Shown: piece after piece, positions 44,603 to 55,915 of the stretch
Position numbering within the stretch: the first letter of the stretch is position 1
Layout of the letters: each line of letters opens with the position of its first letter
Assembly: GCF_003597395.2 (NCBI RefSeq)
Contig: NC_133770.1
Location: 26,421,664-26,485,663 of the forward strand
Length of the DNA stretch: 64,000 nt
Direction of reading: 5' to 3'
DNA from: Chelonoidis abingdonii
Taxonomy: Eukaryota; Chordata; Testudines; Testudinidae
The notes under the pieces: model-generated
Seen by the model: the letters and a program-made list of their open reading frames with translations, nothing else
The model's database searches: none
Told to the model about the DNA's origin: nothing
Program-made: the position numbers and the translations under genes

Positions 44603-45839
44603 CACTTTTTATCAAGAATGTGTATACCTAATAAAGCCACAATGCTGCTTTGAGAAGATTGCAGCAGGGCTCTTTCAGGCCAAGGTGGAAACCATGCCAT
44701 GTGTTATAGCATTAAAATGCTATAACACAGAAACTTCTGCTGATGTACTGCAAATACTGCCAAATATACAAGTTAACCCCGATGTAAATATATATACATA
44801 TATAGAGACTAGTAGTGGAAAAAACCATTGGGATTAATTATAGCAGATAGAAAAAACAGATTTTTTTTTCTACAATTTCAGGCAAAGCTCTGATGAAATG
44901 TGTAGACATTTTAGTGCCCATAGAAGTATGAGAGATGATAGTAAATTGGATGCAAAAGGAATTTGCATTGGATAATTACAGGGGAAATTACATATAATAA
45001 TGGATCTGGCATTATTCCAGATTTTTTTCCAGATGGTTTGTCTGCAGTAGATTTTAAAATTTCTTTCACAAGTCTGGTAGGAATTTGTTAATGAAAGATA
45101 TTGGATAAAGACACATGATAAAAACTGTAAAGTGATCAGTCTTAACTTTTAAAAGATCTCTAATAATAGACACAAGATAAAAAGTCACAAAACAGATTAG
45201 GCTATTATCTCCCTTACGGTAAATATTCAAGAACAGGTTAGACACAATGGGACAGATCTTGGCCCATACTACACCCCTTTTGCCCTATAGGAGAAATCAG
45301 CCCCTGGCTGTCCACAAGAATGAGATGCGGGGATGTATGAAAAGGCAAGTCTGGTGTACCTGTTGACTGAGTCTCATGTTGGTTATCTTTCATCTTGAAC
45401 TATAGCATGAAAATGAAAAAATTATAAAGGCAAAATGTTCTGGGTCAGTTCAGCATTATTCTGAGTCTTCCTGAGCCACTGGATTGCCTCAGAGTAGTTA
45501 TAGTTAGGCTAGGCAAAATTAATTTTTTAATAATTTTGATGGATAATATCAATGTTACATTTGTGTCTATTTAAATGTTCATAGTCACAGAAAATTGTGG
45601 ATTAGGCAGGAACAATAATTATTTAGTATCAATAGACATTAAGGTTCAAAAAGTTAAAACTTTATCAACTATTAAAACACAAATTGTCAACAACACGTGT
45701 CAAATATAAAAAGTAAATAGCCTTAAATCAAACTCTAATAAGTTCTCAAGCAACATTTATCTTACTTTGTGATGTTGATATTGATAGAATTATTTTAACT
45801 CAGCTTAGGTGTGTACAATGAAATTGACATTTACTGATA
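44603..45839. other. Unassigned non-coding sequence
   Basis: A TATACATATATA run lies near 44790. A short palindrome GTGTTATAGCATT/AATGCTATAACAC sits at 44700-44728. No other content recognised. Confidence 0.45.
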
Positions 45840-46110
45840 TTTACCAATAATAATCTAATCTTTCCAAGACTAGCCTTATTCTACCATTTTCCCCTATGGG
45901 CCAGGCTTCCCAGCCAGACTACATCTCCCATGATGCACCATGGTCAGTGGCTAGCATATTTATTCAATACAGATTAATAGCAAAATGTTTCAATTTGTTT
46001 TTTCCAACTGAAAATAGAAAAAAAAATCTGCAAAATCAATGTTTTCTCACAGAAAAATTCAACCTTGCAGAAATCACAGTATCCCCCACAGCCTTCAAAT
46101 TCAGAAAAGG
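45840..46110. repeat. AT-rich interspersed repeat
   Basis: ACTACATCTCCCATGATGC followed by AAATGTTTCAATTTG matches, in reverse orientation, the composition and central block of 31790-32230. Confidence 0.45.
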
Positions 46111-46745
46111 TCTCCGCAGGGTTTGGAGGGCAATGTTGTTACAACTTTGATGCTTATGCATAATTACAGATTGGCCTGAACCAACACATTCAAATTATAC
46201 AGAGGTTCATCTAGGTCTGAATGTTGTAGCTTGGACCCATCTCTACAAATATTTCAGTTTGTTTTTCAATAATTCCAGTGTTGATTTTTATTTTATTTTA
46301 TGTTAGCTGTCTCTGCCCTCCCCTACCCTCCAGACTTTAACTGCCTTGTTAATGAATTCTTCAGTATAGTTTAAGAGAACAAATGTCATCATTCCATAAC
46401 CAAGAAATTAAAAATAAAATATTATTCATGGTACTCAAAAACATTAAGCGAGATCCCATGCTGGTTTTGAAGCAGTGCTTAGCTAATAAACTCTGTTCCC
46501 AGACCTTTTGTACAGTATTCCTCTGACCATCAATTACTCTGGGAGCCTGCATTAAAAAGGTCTATTTTTTACCAACTGGAAAACAAAATTAGTGGGGAAA
46601 TTGATTTTTATTAAAAGGATACAAAAGGAAACAAAATTAGAGCATATTAAAATGTTCTTGCTAGTTCCTTTTTTATATTAATACATTTTCAAGTATAAAC
46701 GTGTCAGGGAAAGTATATATTGTCTACATGCATTGTATAAGTAGT
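46111..46745. other. Unassigned non-coding sequence
   Basis: Nothing recognisable. Confidence 0.45.
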
Positions 46746-46750
46746 ACATG

Positions 46751-47675
46751 TGTCATAAACAGATAGCTAAGGGTTAATGTTTCTTTTACCTGTAAAGGGT
46801 TAACAAAGAGAACCAAACACCTGACCAGTGGACCAATCAGGAAACCAGATTTTTTAAAGGCTGAGGGAGGGAATGTTTGGGTCTGTGTCTTTGTCTGGTT
46901 CTCAGCTATGAGAGGGGATCTTTTCTATCTTCAAGCTTCTAATCTTCAGTTTCCAAGTTGTAAGTACAAAGGTAGAAAAATAATAGGCTGTTATTGTTTT
47001 TTTGTATTTACATGTGTGTAGTTGCTGGAATGTTTAAATTGTATCTCTTTTTGAATAAGGCTGTTTATTCATATTTTTCTTTTAAGTAATAGCCCTGTGT
47101 ATTGTCAACTTGATGCAGAGATCATATTTTTATGTCTTCTTCTTTCTTTTTATATAAAGNNNNNNNNNNNNNNNNNNNNNNNNNNNNNNNNNNNNNNNNN
47201 NNNNNNNNNNNNNNNNNNNNNNNNNNNNNNNNNNNNNNNNNNNNNNNNNNNNNNNNNNNNNNNNNNNNNNNNNNNNNNNNNNNNNNNNNNNNNNNNNNNN
47301 NNNNNNNNNNNNNNNNNNNNNNNNNNNNNNNNNNNNNNNNNNNNNNNNNNNNNNNNNNNNNNNNNNNNNNNNNNNNNNNNNNNNNNNNNNNNNNNNNNNN
47401 NNNNNNNNNNNNNNNNNNNNNNNNNNNNNNNNNNNNNNNNNNNNNNNNNNNNNNNNNNNNNNNNNNNNNNNNNNNNNNNNNNNNNNNAAGGGATTTGGGT
47501 TCTTGGGGTCCCCCCAGGGAAGGTTTGGGGAGACCAGAGAGGGAGTCAGGCCCTGGAAATTCCTGGCTGGTGGCAGCGAGATCAGATCTAAGCTAGTAAT
47601 TAAGCTTAGAGGGTTCATGCTAGCTTCTCAGTTTATGAACGCTAAGGATCAAATCTGAGTAGGAAAGCTATGATA
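46751..47675 (+). mobile_element. Solo LTR, same family as 8014-8899, containing an assembly gap
   Basis: It starts TGTCATAAACAGATAGCTAA, nearly identical to the start at 8014, and ends AGCTATGATA. ACATG flanks it on both sides (46746-46750 and 47676-47680), an exact 5-bp TSD. The block CAGATCTAAGCTAGTAATTA is also shared with the 8-kb copy, but the last 60 bp differ, indicating a different subfamily. There is no internal coding sequence on either side of the gap. Confidence 0.85.
47160..47487. other. Assembly gap (328 N)
   Basis: All N from 47160 to 47487. By alignment with the 8-kb LTR the gap falls where that copy has its 80-bp tandem units. The long X-containing frames here are artefacts. 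Confidence 0.98.
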
Positions 47676-47680
47676 ACATG

Positions 47681-48671
47681 ACTTGAGCTTATATTATAAA
47701 GTCAACAGCCCCAGTTCTGAGCTATGGCTGGGCTAAACTCAACACAGCCCAAATGGTAGGGACAGTATAAATCTATATTGATACAGACATCAGTATCTCT
47801 AAGGCACCAAGATTCTGTATCTGGTCTCTCGCGTGACCTAGAACAGTCAAAGAATGGTTCTAACTTATACCTGGCTGCTAGGGAGAATTATTGCAGATGA
47901 CAATGACCAGAGAAGAGCAGTACTCGGGTCATTACCCCCTCTCCCAGTAGCTCTTCTAAAGCTAGTGACTACAGAAGGACCAACTGCCAACTGTACCTCA
48001 CCAGGGGACATGCCTCATGGTTTGGTTCCACCAGTTTTACAATTCTTTTATGCCTATGGGAGCATCAGTGAGAGCCAGAATCTGAACCTCTGTGCTTATC
48101 TGAGAGCTAAATTCTGATTTAGCCCTGTGTAAATGCCAGTCCACTGATGCACTAGCCCCAGGAGAAGCAATTTTCCCTCTTGATTCCAGCAGTAACAGTA
48201 GTAGCGGACCATGGCTGCAGCACTACCCTCTCCACCTGGGCTAAGCTATACTGGGCAGCACATTGTGTGTGTTTGGAGTGGAGGCCCATTACTCCCCACC
48301 TGCTCAAGAGGAGTCAGGAGCAAGTGTACAGTGCCCACTAACTACCTGAGGTTCACATAGCCCATATAGGTGTGCAGAAGTGGAGGGTTTTACTCTCTCT
48401 TGAACCCAGCATGGGCTCATAATCCAAACGACAACAGAGTCCTTAGTCTTATAAAGATAATTAGATTCTATAGCTATTTGTTGCACTTCACTATAAAGGG
48501 AGACTGTGTTGCACCAAGTATCTCCACACCATTGTTCTTCTTAATGCCCTTTTTAATTTAGCAGGAAACTCTTTCTTCCATTTCTCAAAAGATTTGGGCA
48601 TTTGGTTTTTCCATTTAAACCAAAGTATCTACAAGAAAGAATTCCTGAAGATGGCATGTAGTTTTCTTTGT
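47681..48671. other. Unassigned non-coding sequence
   Basis: No repeat or exon recognised; the 87-residue frame at 47854-48117 has no distinguishing features. Confidence 0.45.
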
Positions 48672-48777
48672 GATGTTGTGACAGGGTTCACTGGCCCCAC
48701 ACTGAACGAGGAAGGGTTAACCCTACATTGTGCACTGAGGAAACCAAGGCTCCTACATTTTACTGGGCATGCACCAG

Positions 48778-48785
48778 TATAAAAG
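48778..48785 (+). promoter_or_regulatory. TATA box candidate of the LTR-like element
   Basis: TATAAAAG followed by a GC-richer stretch (GGGAGTAGCTCAGCTCAG). The position fits an LTR promoter. Activity is unknown. Confidence 0.4.
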
Positions 48786-49173
48786 GGAGTAGCTCAGCTC
48801 AGTTGGGGCTGACTGCTGGGGAGGAAGGATGTATGCTGCTGCCTCCAGCCAAGGATTAGCTGGAGCCTGAGGCTGTAGGTGCTGGAGATTCTGCAACCCA
48901 GGGAGATGCCAAGGTACCCACGTAGATCCCGCAGAGTCTGGAGTAGCCGAGGACACTGCAGACTGGGGAACCCGGAGACAGCAGAGATGCCCAGACCACA
49001 GCAGCAGGAATTATGGTAGAAAGCAGCTCAGGAATTAGATGGTGGCCTGGTTGGTGTTTTGGCTAGAATACCTCCCCCCACTGACTCAGTGGCATGTACT
49101 CCAGCCACTACCAGGGCCCTGGGTTGGGTTCCAGTGGGCTCTCCCCGCTCCTTTGTGTGTGGCAGCTCCCATC

Positions 49174-49500
49174 CTGATTGAACCTGGCTGCTAGGCCTTA
49201 CTGCCTTGTCTCACTGGAGGTGAATTGTCTGGCTGTGACTACTAGCCATTACTGCCCTGCTATGAGGGGTGAATCTCTATGGACTCTAGTCACTAGGCCT
49301 TACTGTCCTGTTTTCCTAGGGTGGATTTACTGACTGAAGGCGCTAGGGCTGAGGTCCTGCTAAGAGGGACAAACCTATTGACTTTGGCCATTGAGCCGCA
49401 CTGCCCAGCTATTAGGGGCAAGTACATTAACTTTAGCCATTAGGCCTCATTATCTGTTAAGAAGGGCCAGTATATTGACTTGGGTTTAGGAGGCTGTGCA
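49174..49500 (+). repeat. Diverged minisatellite (about 50-bp units, 6-7 copies)
   Basis: Units contain, in order, CTNNNGCCATTAGGCC-like, ACTGCCCTGCT-like and AGGGGCNANTNNATTGA-like blocks. Starts fall near 49174, 49229, 49283, 49334, 49380, 49430 and 49478. Divergence between units is considerable. Confidence 0.75.
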
Positions 49501-49548
49501 GGGTGCACTCACATGCACTGGATGGAGTTTTCTCCCAACCCCATCACA

Positions 49549-50294
49549 GATACTTAGAAAACATCACTTTTTTCTTGAATTATTCAAAATCGGTCAACAT
49601 ATGTATAGCTGAGAGTCTGTTACACATGTAAGAATTAGTGAATTTAATGTAAAATCTGTTACTGGAGCAAATTAATAATATAATCTTGGATTTTAGTTCA
49701 TGAAAGCCAAAAGTTTAGACTACACCTAACACTGTCTGTATATTTACATCTGTGCAACCCTATGGTGTCTGGACCAATAAAATCTCTGCAGAAGTTCTCA
49801 TGTAGCATTTTGTCTCTAAACTATGCTATTTGATGGAATCACCACACTTAATACAACACCCGTTATTTCAATCAATAGCCAAATAATTAAAACCTGACTG
49901 GATCAATGTTCTGTCCTTCCTAAAGGGCTTGTTTATTTGTGATAGCATTTCTTGATGTACTTTTTCTAACTGATCTGAAGGACCACGGCAACAGTTAGAA
50001 ATAGTATTTATCAGGAAGACTTTATCATCCTTAACAAAGCAAGGCAACTAGTGGGAAATGTTTTTTCTGAACGTACCCTGAATTCTGAGGCACTTTGCTT
50101 CAGACATGTTTGGACACCTTTCTGTTGGCGTTGCTATGATCATTCAGTGTGGTACTGCTTTTTCTCTACATAGATGTTTGAGGCAGGGTAGATAGTTTTT
50201 ATTCATTTGAGTATGGGAAATGAAACACAAATTGGTACACTTGCCTGTGTAAAACTAGTCTATTAACACACCCTTCACACGAGATTAATGATTA
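49549..50294. other. Unassigned non-coding sequence
   Basis: Nothing recognisable. Confidence 0.45.
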
Positions 50295-50413
50295 GTGTGA
50301 CCAGATGTCCCGATTTTATAGGGATGGTCCTGATTTTTGGGTCTTTTTTTTATATAGGCTCCCAATACCCCCCTCCCCCATCCCTATTTTTCACACTTGC
50401 TGTCTGGTCACCC
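50295..50413. mobile_element. Short mariner-like MITE with GTGACCAGA termini
   Basis: The left end GTGTGACCAGATGTCCCG and the right end TGTCTGGTCACCC are inverted; TA lies at both edges (50293-50294 and 50414-50415). The 119-bp core is T-rich with ATATAGGCTCCCAATACCCC. I recognise it, by memory, as a very common turtle MITE. Confidence 0.8.
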
Positions 50414-50519
50414 TATTAATGATTGTAATGAATGATTGGTGCTATCCAGAGAGACCACTGGATTAAATCCATGCATTTGGCAGATATATGAAAAAATGTG
50501 GGCTGCATAAGGTGGGTCA

Positions 50520-51063
50520 ACACACAGCAGTAGCAACACTTCCCCGGGCCAGAGACCTGAATCTCAGGTAATTAATCAAAAACCAACAAGAGCAGAGGAC
50601 TGCAGCTGTAGCCCAGTGGGCTAGCTTGCCTTTATTATATTCACAGTTTTGCATTATATTTTACTTTTATTATACTCAGCAGTAATGCAAGGAACCTACA
50701 GGCCTGTATCCTATAAGACATTAGCTTTAGCAAGTTAGCATAAGGCTTGAGGCCTCTGACTTTTGAACAGATAAACTTTGAACAGAACAGCCAACAGAAA
50801 CCCCAAGTATTGGGGAGCCAAAAGTAGTGTTTAAGGGGAAGTTCTGACCACAGGTACATGACCGAACCACAAGAGTGTCATGGCAATGAGTTGACATATG
50901 TTACAGGCACATGAGCTACCTAACCACAAGAGGTCCATGGTAACAAACTGACATATATGATAATAAGTTGAGGTCATTGATATACTAACCTATACAAGAA
51001 AAACACTCCGCCTTCAGTAAGGTGAGAAAATACAAATAAGGAAAGGGGGCAAATCCCTTACTG
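50520..51063. repeat. Unclassified block with a 53-bp tandem duplication
   Basis: 50850-50902 and 50903-50958 are two diverged copies of one unit (ACAGGTACATGA/ACAGGCACATGA, AACCACAAGAG, CATGGCAA/CATGGTAA, TGACATAT). The surrounding block may be an LTR remnant, but no ends are seen. Confidence 0.5.
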
Positions 51064-51436
51064 CAGTGGTTTAAGACCAAGAGTCTGGGCCCCCTTGTGG
51101 GGCTGTGAGCAGGTTTCAGGGGGGGCACCAAGCAGGGCCAGTATCAGACTCACTGGGGCCCATGGCAGAAAGCTGAAGCCTCACCGCATGGGACTGAAGT
51201 CCAGGATCCCTGAGCCCAACCACCTGGGGCTGAAGCCCGGGATTGCTGAGCAACTTAGCTTCTCAAGGCCTCCTGTGGCATACGGCCCCAGGCAATTGCC
51301 TTGCTTGCTATCACCTAACGCCAGCCCTGGATTTTATATGCAAAAAAACCCAGTAATTGTGGCACAGCTGGGCCATGGAGTTTTTATAGATGTTGGGGGG
51401 AAGAGGGCTCAGAAAGAAAAATGTTGAGAACCCCTG
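51064..51436. mobile_element. hAT-type element with a second hAT-like unit inside
   Basis: The outer ends CAGTGGTTTAAGACC and GTTGAGAACCCCTG are inverted repeats of the common hAT 'cagtggttctcaac' type. The flanks CCTTACTG (51056-51063) and CCCTACTG (51437-51444) agree at 7 of 8. An inner segment (51133-51329) starts CAGGGCCAGTAT and ends AACGCCAGCCCTG, also a hAT-like pair, but has no TSD of its own. I recall the composite as a unit in turtle genomes, so it may have amplified as such. Confidence 0.75.
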
Positions 51437-52989
51437 CCCTACTGAATATGCATCAAACATAGTGGTATCAGTGTAAGATATGATAAAAGTTGCATCCCAG
51501 TCTGTGGGCAGGAGGAGAAGGAGATGTAGCGTTGGGAGCTGCCAGAATGATGGCCACTGGTGATGAGGGGGAAGGTGATAAGAAAGATGATGACTAACAT
51601 TTCAAGTTGTTCTATAAGTATAAGTGAGTATATGGATGTGCAAATGCACATTCTGTAGTATCTCTGTCTACCTGACTGAATTGCGGTGTTTGTGACTATG
51701 CTAAATATATTAATAAACTATTTGTAAATATAGGGGAGTTCCTACAGTGTGAGTGTTGCAGCTGTGGATATCGTGGTTCCCGACTATATAAAAACTTATA
51801 TAATACTGGGCCTGGTCTTGGGACAAAAACCTGTTGACCCCCCAAGTGGCAACTGGGAATTCTTAAGTAATCGATAGAGAGATAGATAGGGCTACACAGC
51901 CTTCCTAAGTAGTTCAATCCACATACACACAAATTAAAAGACTTAGAGATGATTCTTGACTACGTGCACCTTGTATAGTTTGTCACAACTCTGCAAAGTG
52001 GGTGAAAGATGCCACCAATCACCACTTTTCATAAGGGCCAGGTAGAATTGCCAACTCTGAGGATTTCAAGGACTACTTCCCTTTTAACCCAAAAGGGCTG
52101 TGTCTTGTCCCATACTCACTGCATTCTCCTACTTGTGGGAGCCCAGGAAGCTGGAATGGTACCTGTTAGTGGATTGTACTGCATAAGGGCTACAATCACT
52201 GTGTGTGCATCAGGTCATGCATCAGGCAAGTGCCAGCAGAATCACAGGCTATGACATGCTTTATGCACAAGATTATATAAGTATGTAATGCAGACCTTCT
52301 TTAGATATTAGCTCATAAATATCAGGGTGGCAGAACATACACAAGGCAATCCTATGATTTTGCATGTGATCCACAGCCCACTGGGTGAGATGTATCTGCA
52401 TCTGTTTAACACTTATATATTACCCCAGCTACTTTACAATGATTAAACAGGAACCCATGGAGCTCTGAGGAACCATACCACCATGAATGAACATGGGAAA
52501 AGGTGACATTTGTGCGGGTGACTGACACATTATCTATCACACATCAGAAATCTATGTGGTCCAACTGCAGCAGGCTAGCATGAGCTGATGCTTCCAATTG
52601 TTATAATTTCCCAAGCAAACAATGACTCCCGATTACCTCAGGATTAGAGGATATGGCAGATAACTGGAAACAGAACAACAGATGTCATCTATAGTCAGCT
52701 TTACTAGATCTTTTGCATCACCACAGGTTTTCCTCAGAGTCTCCTGGAATCTGTTTATTTTACTGTTATTTTAATTCTCTAAGTATCAATGATTGTCACA
52801 GGGCAAGCTCCTCATCCTGGATTTCTCTTTGCAAGCAGACCTCATATGCATGTAAATTCACCACAGTGTACTTTATTTACAATATCTTATGCAACTTAAT
52901 GTACCACCACCATAAGATTTTTCCCAAGCTTCAGTGGACCCCTCCTTGGCACACAGTCAGGGAGAAAAGTCTCACTTCTCAGAGAGTCT
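51437..52989. other. Unassigned non-coding sequence
   Basis: AATAAA at about 51709-51716 and GACTATATAAAAAC near 51781 are LTR-like words, but no element ends could be placed. Otherwise nothing recognised. Confidence 0.4.
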
Positions 52990-54060
52990 AAGTTTCTTTG
53001 TCCTTCCTTCCAGCCTTCCCCTGTACCTTCCTTTCTCCCATATAACAGTCCTCAGTTGATGAACTGAACCCCTTGCGTAACCCTTCTTGCCGTCAGAGTT
53101 GGCAGCAATAAGGGCCAGGTTCAGTGTCTAGGGGTTCTGTTTCAATAACACAATGCAAAACCAACTCAAGCCCCGACCTGGAACAATTACATACCACCCC
53201 CCCCCCCCGGGCACCTCTAAGAGTCAATACTTCCCCTCTCACAAGCACAGAGTCTGAGTGTAGCAAAAGCCTCTTAAGTCCAGCAACCCAACGGTCACCC
53301 CACCCACAGTTCCTGTCCTTGGTCAGTGCAGCCTCCAGGGTTCAGAAGTTCATCTGCAGAGCTTACCTCCCAGCTTGGGTGTAAGTGGGTGGAGGTATGG
53401 GGGCTATCTTACCTGCTCCACTGCTTGGGTTTATGGCCAATTGCCACGGTCTCCATGGGGTTCTGATGCAGTCTTCACCACCAGCTGCACCTCTCTACTA
53501 GCTACTCACCAACTTATCTTCAGGCCTCCCAACACTTAACACAGCTCTCAGTAATCTCAGCTCTTAGTAACTTCAGCTCTTTAGTGATATCAGCTGGTAG
53601 CAGGGGAACCTCAGTGCTAGTACACCACTAGCTCAAAGTAGGTCTAATGCTAAAACTTAGGTACCAGTGATTTCAGCTCTACAGTATGTAACAAGACTCC
53701 TAATAGAGTCAAAATTAGCTTTGCTATTACTCTGTGGATAGCAGAGCAATCAAAATGGTTCCTAAGACCCACACTACCAGATACAAATACCTATCCCAAG
53801 CCCTTCTCAATTCACTCAGTTTTGGAACCTATGTCCCCTGCCTAGCGAGTGCTACTTAGTTGAGGGCAAGTCCCTCCGTCATAAAATGCCAAGTACAGCT
53901 TGACTGTCCTTGATTCGTACAATCAGGATAACAATGCTTTATTACTCCTGTCTCAATAACAAAGAGACTGGGGGTCTCACAGCAGCCAAATTGACCATTT
54001 GGGCAAGCAGTCCATCAGGTTAGGCAGGGACGGTGTGCCCATGCAAACGAGATTAGCCCC
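52990..54060 (-). mobile_element. LTR-like repeat, antisense
   Basis: Read on the minus strand the block contains CTTTGTTATTGAGACAGGAG followed by TAATAAAGCATTGTTATCC, which places a polyadenylation-type signal (AATAAA). The opposite part reads GGTGCCC and a G-run (the C-run at 53199-53210 on plus). Short repeated CAGCTCTNAGTAA units lie at 53543-53600. I recognise the whole as a turtle LTR-type repeat by memory. Ends and TSD are not resolved, and no coding remnant was found. Confidence 0.45.
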
Positions 54061-55296
54061 TTTTCCACAGCTCACCACTAGATGTCAGAGTAGAGCTCAT
54101 TCTGATTCTGCTTACATCAGTTAGCCAGTTAATCACCTGGTCCTAATCAATTATATCCCAATTTGGGTCAGGAAGGGATGTTTAGAGCCAACCATAGGCT
54201 ACTCGCACTCTGTCATGGGAACAAATCCTGGGATAGCTGGGGTGCATGGGTGAAAGGAACCTGTCCTCCCTGGACAGATAGATGATAGGGAGCCACTCTA
54301 TGGAGGCAGCCTCACCTAATGGCTGAGGTGGTTCTTTCACAGCCCCAATATGTGGGGCAGGACAGGAGGGCCCCTACAGTCGCACACCGGCCAGCTCCTT
54401 CTTCCTTGGGGCTATCCCACTAACCATCCATGCTATGTACCAAGTGTGGACCTCTGTAGTCCTTCACAACAGCAGCCCTCCTCCCCATCCCTTTCCCCAC
54501 CAGGGCAGTGGAATTAAAGGATAGCTATGGCAAAGTGATGTCATCTTAATTTATCCCTGTAGGTTGTAAGTCTATTTATACATACTAGCAGCTAATATTT
54601 GGCTGTATATAATCATTAAAAGAGCAATGAAGAACGAAAAGGCTTTCTAAATCAGATGGGGCACCTTGCAATCTAAGATTTAAATAAATAGTTTAACAGT
54701 TCCAGGAAAGTAAGAATTATATGTAACTATCTAGAAACATTTCCCCTGCCTCTTCCTATGTTGACCTCAAAATTGTTTCAATTCTCCACCCTGGGAATAG
54801 CTTACTAGTCAGCATATGGAAGTGAGAGGCCCTACAATCAGGCCCTTTAATTAGCAGTTCTTCAACATAAACTCATGTGCTCTAATTTGAATTTCTGTGA
54901 AATTATTACAGTGCAAACCCACTTCTCAAGAAACTACACCATCATAATCTCACTGAAAACTTTGATATGGTGCCACAATTTTCTAGTGTTGCTGAATCTG
55001 AAAAGTGTTATCAGTCTAACTTAAAGCAATTCATATGTAGCCTGAGACAAAGCAGAGTGGAGACTAAATTCTCCTTATTTCTAACAAATGATTTCTGATA
55101 TACACATCGTGTATCACATATATAAATGCACATTCACTTTAAAGATGTGTCAGATGGGTGCAAATTCCTTTGTGAAAGAATGTAAATTGATACTCATTTC
55201 TTAAACTTTGGGTCCAAATATCTGCACAAATTATTGCACCATTTATCCAACTCCAACTGGGGTATTGTTTCACCACAAAAATATTAATTATTTTTA
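54061..55296. other. Mostly unassigned; possible LTR remnant at 54070-54380
   Basis: 54070-54380 (CCACTAGATGTCAGAGTAGAG, GGGAGCCACTCTATGGAGGC) looks like another old LTR-type repeat, but without visible ends. From 54380 onward nothing is recognised. Confidence 0.35.
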
Positions 55297-55575
55297 TCAT
55301 GGTAATGTCCAGAAGCCCCAAGCAAGACTATGGCCCCTTGAACTAGGCACTGCACAAATAAATAGCAAAAGACCTTTCTGAAGACTTTACCACCCAAAGA
55401 GACAAGACAGCAGTACAAAGCAAGCATTATCATCAGGAGTATACATAGAGGGAAGTGAGGCATAGGCAGAATAACCTAAGGTCACACAGGAAGTTTGTGG
55501 CAGAGCCAAGAATTTAACCTATATTTAGTGATTCCCAATCCAGAAACCATAAGACCATCCAACTTTCTCTTCATG
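55297..55575 (-). mobile_element. Ancient SINE-type repeat with antisense MIR-like part
   Basis: AACTAGGCACTGCACAAA and AAGAGACAAGACAG are shared in style with 4845-5045. They are followed by AAGTGAGGCATAGGCAGA, CCTAAGGTCACACAGGAAG and GTGGCAGAGCCAAGAATTTA, the reverse complement of the MIR core. Old and diverged. Confidence 0.6.
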
Positions 55576-55576
55576 A

Positions 55577-55695
55577 GTGTTGGAACTAGATGTGCTAGGG
55601 GTGTTGCTGCACCCCCTGCCTTGAAGTAGTAATAACAAACACCAACTGAATGATTTCCGTCATCAGCATCCCCACTATAAACATTGTTCCAGCAT
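55577..55695. mobile_element. Small MITE-like repeat
   Basis: GTTGGAACTAG at the left and ATTGTTCCAGCATCC at the right are inverted; GGTGTTGCTGCACCCCC lies inside. No clear TSD. Confidence 0.4.
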
Positions 55696-55729
55696 CCTTG
55701 CTTCTCCTAAGAGTAGGCTGCATTCATTC

Positions 55730-55915
55730 AAGGATCTTTATGCACTTTCCAAATAATAATTGCCTTGTGAGGTACATATTAATATTATACTTATTTTATA
55801 CAAAAGTGAAGTGGGGCACATAGTGGTTAAGCGACTTGCCTGATGTCATGAGTGAGTTAGTGGCAGAACTGCAATCAGAAATCAGGAATTCTGTGTCCAA
55901 TATAAAACTATCCAT
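55730..55915 (-). mobile_element. MIR SINE, antisense
   Basis: GAAGTGGGGCACATAGTGG, TTAAGCGACTTGCCTGATG and TGGCAGAACTGCAATCAGAA are the reverse complement of the MIR core seen at 33120-33200. Confidence 0.7.

Larger units (their letters stand above)
48677..49548 (+). mobile_element. LTR-like element with TATA box and internal minisatellite
   Basis: The ends TGTGACAGGGTTC and CCAACCCCATCACA are imperfect inverted repeats (10 of 13). Possible degenerate 5-bp TSDs are GATGT (48672-48676) and GATAC (49549-49553). A TATAAAAG box at 48778-48785 lies about 100 bp from the start, as in an LTR promoter. The 3' half is a tandem repeat. No coding region; it could instead be a large non-autonomous element. 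Confidence 0.55.

Noticed and set aside
47097..47618. Frames of 150-160 residues across the N run
   Set aside because: They exist only because the 328 N cannot encode stops; artefact of the assembly gap.
49174..49500. CRISPR-like array
   Set aside because: Units are contiguous, diverged and without spacers; it is a minisatellite in vertebrate DNA.
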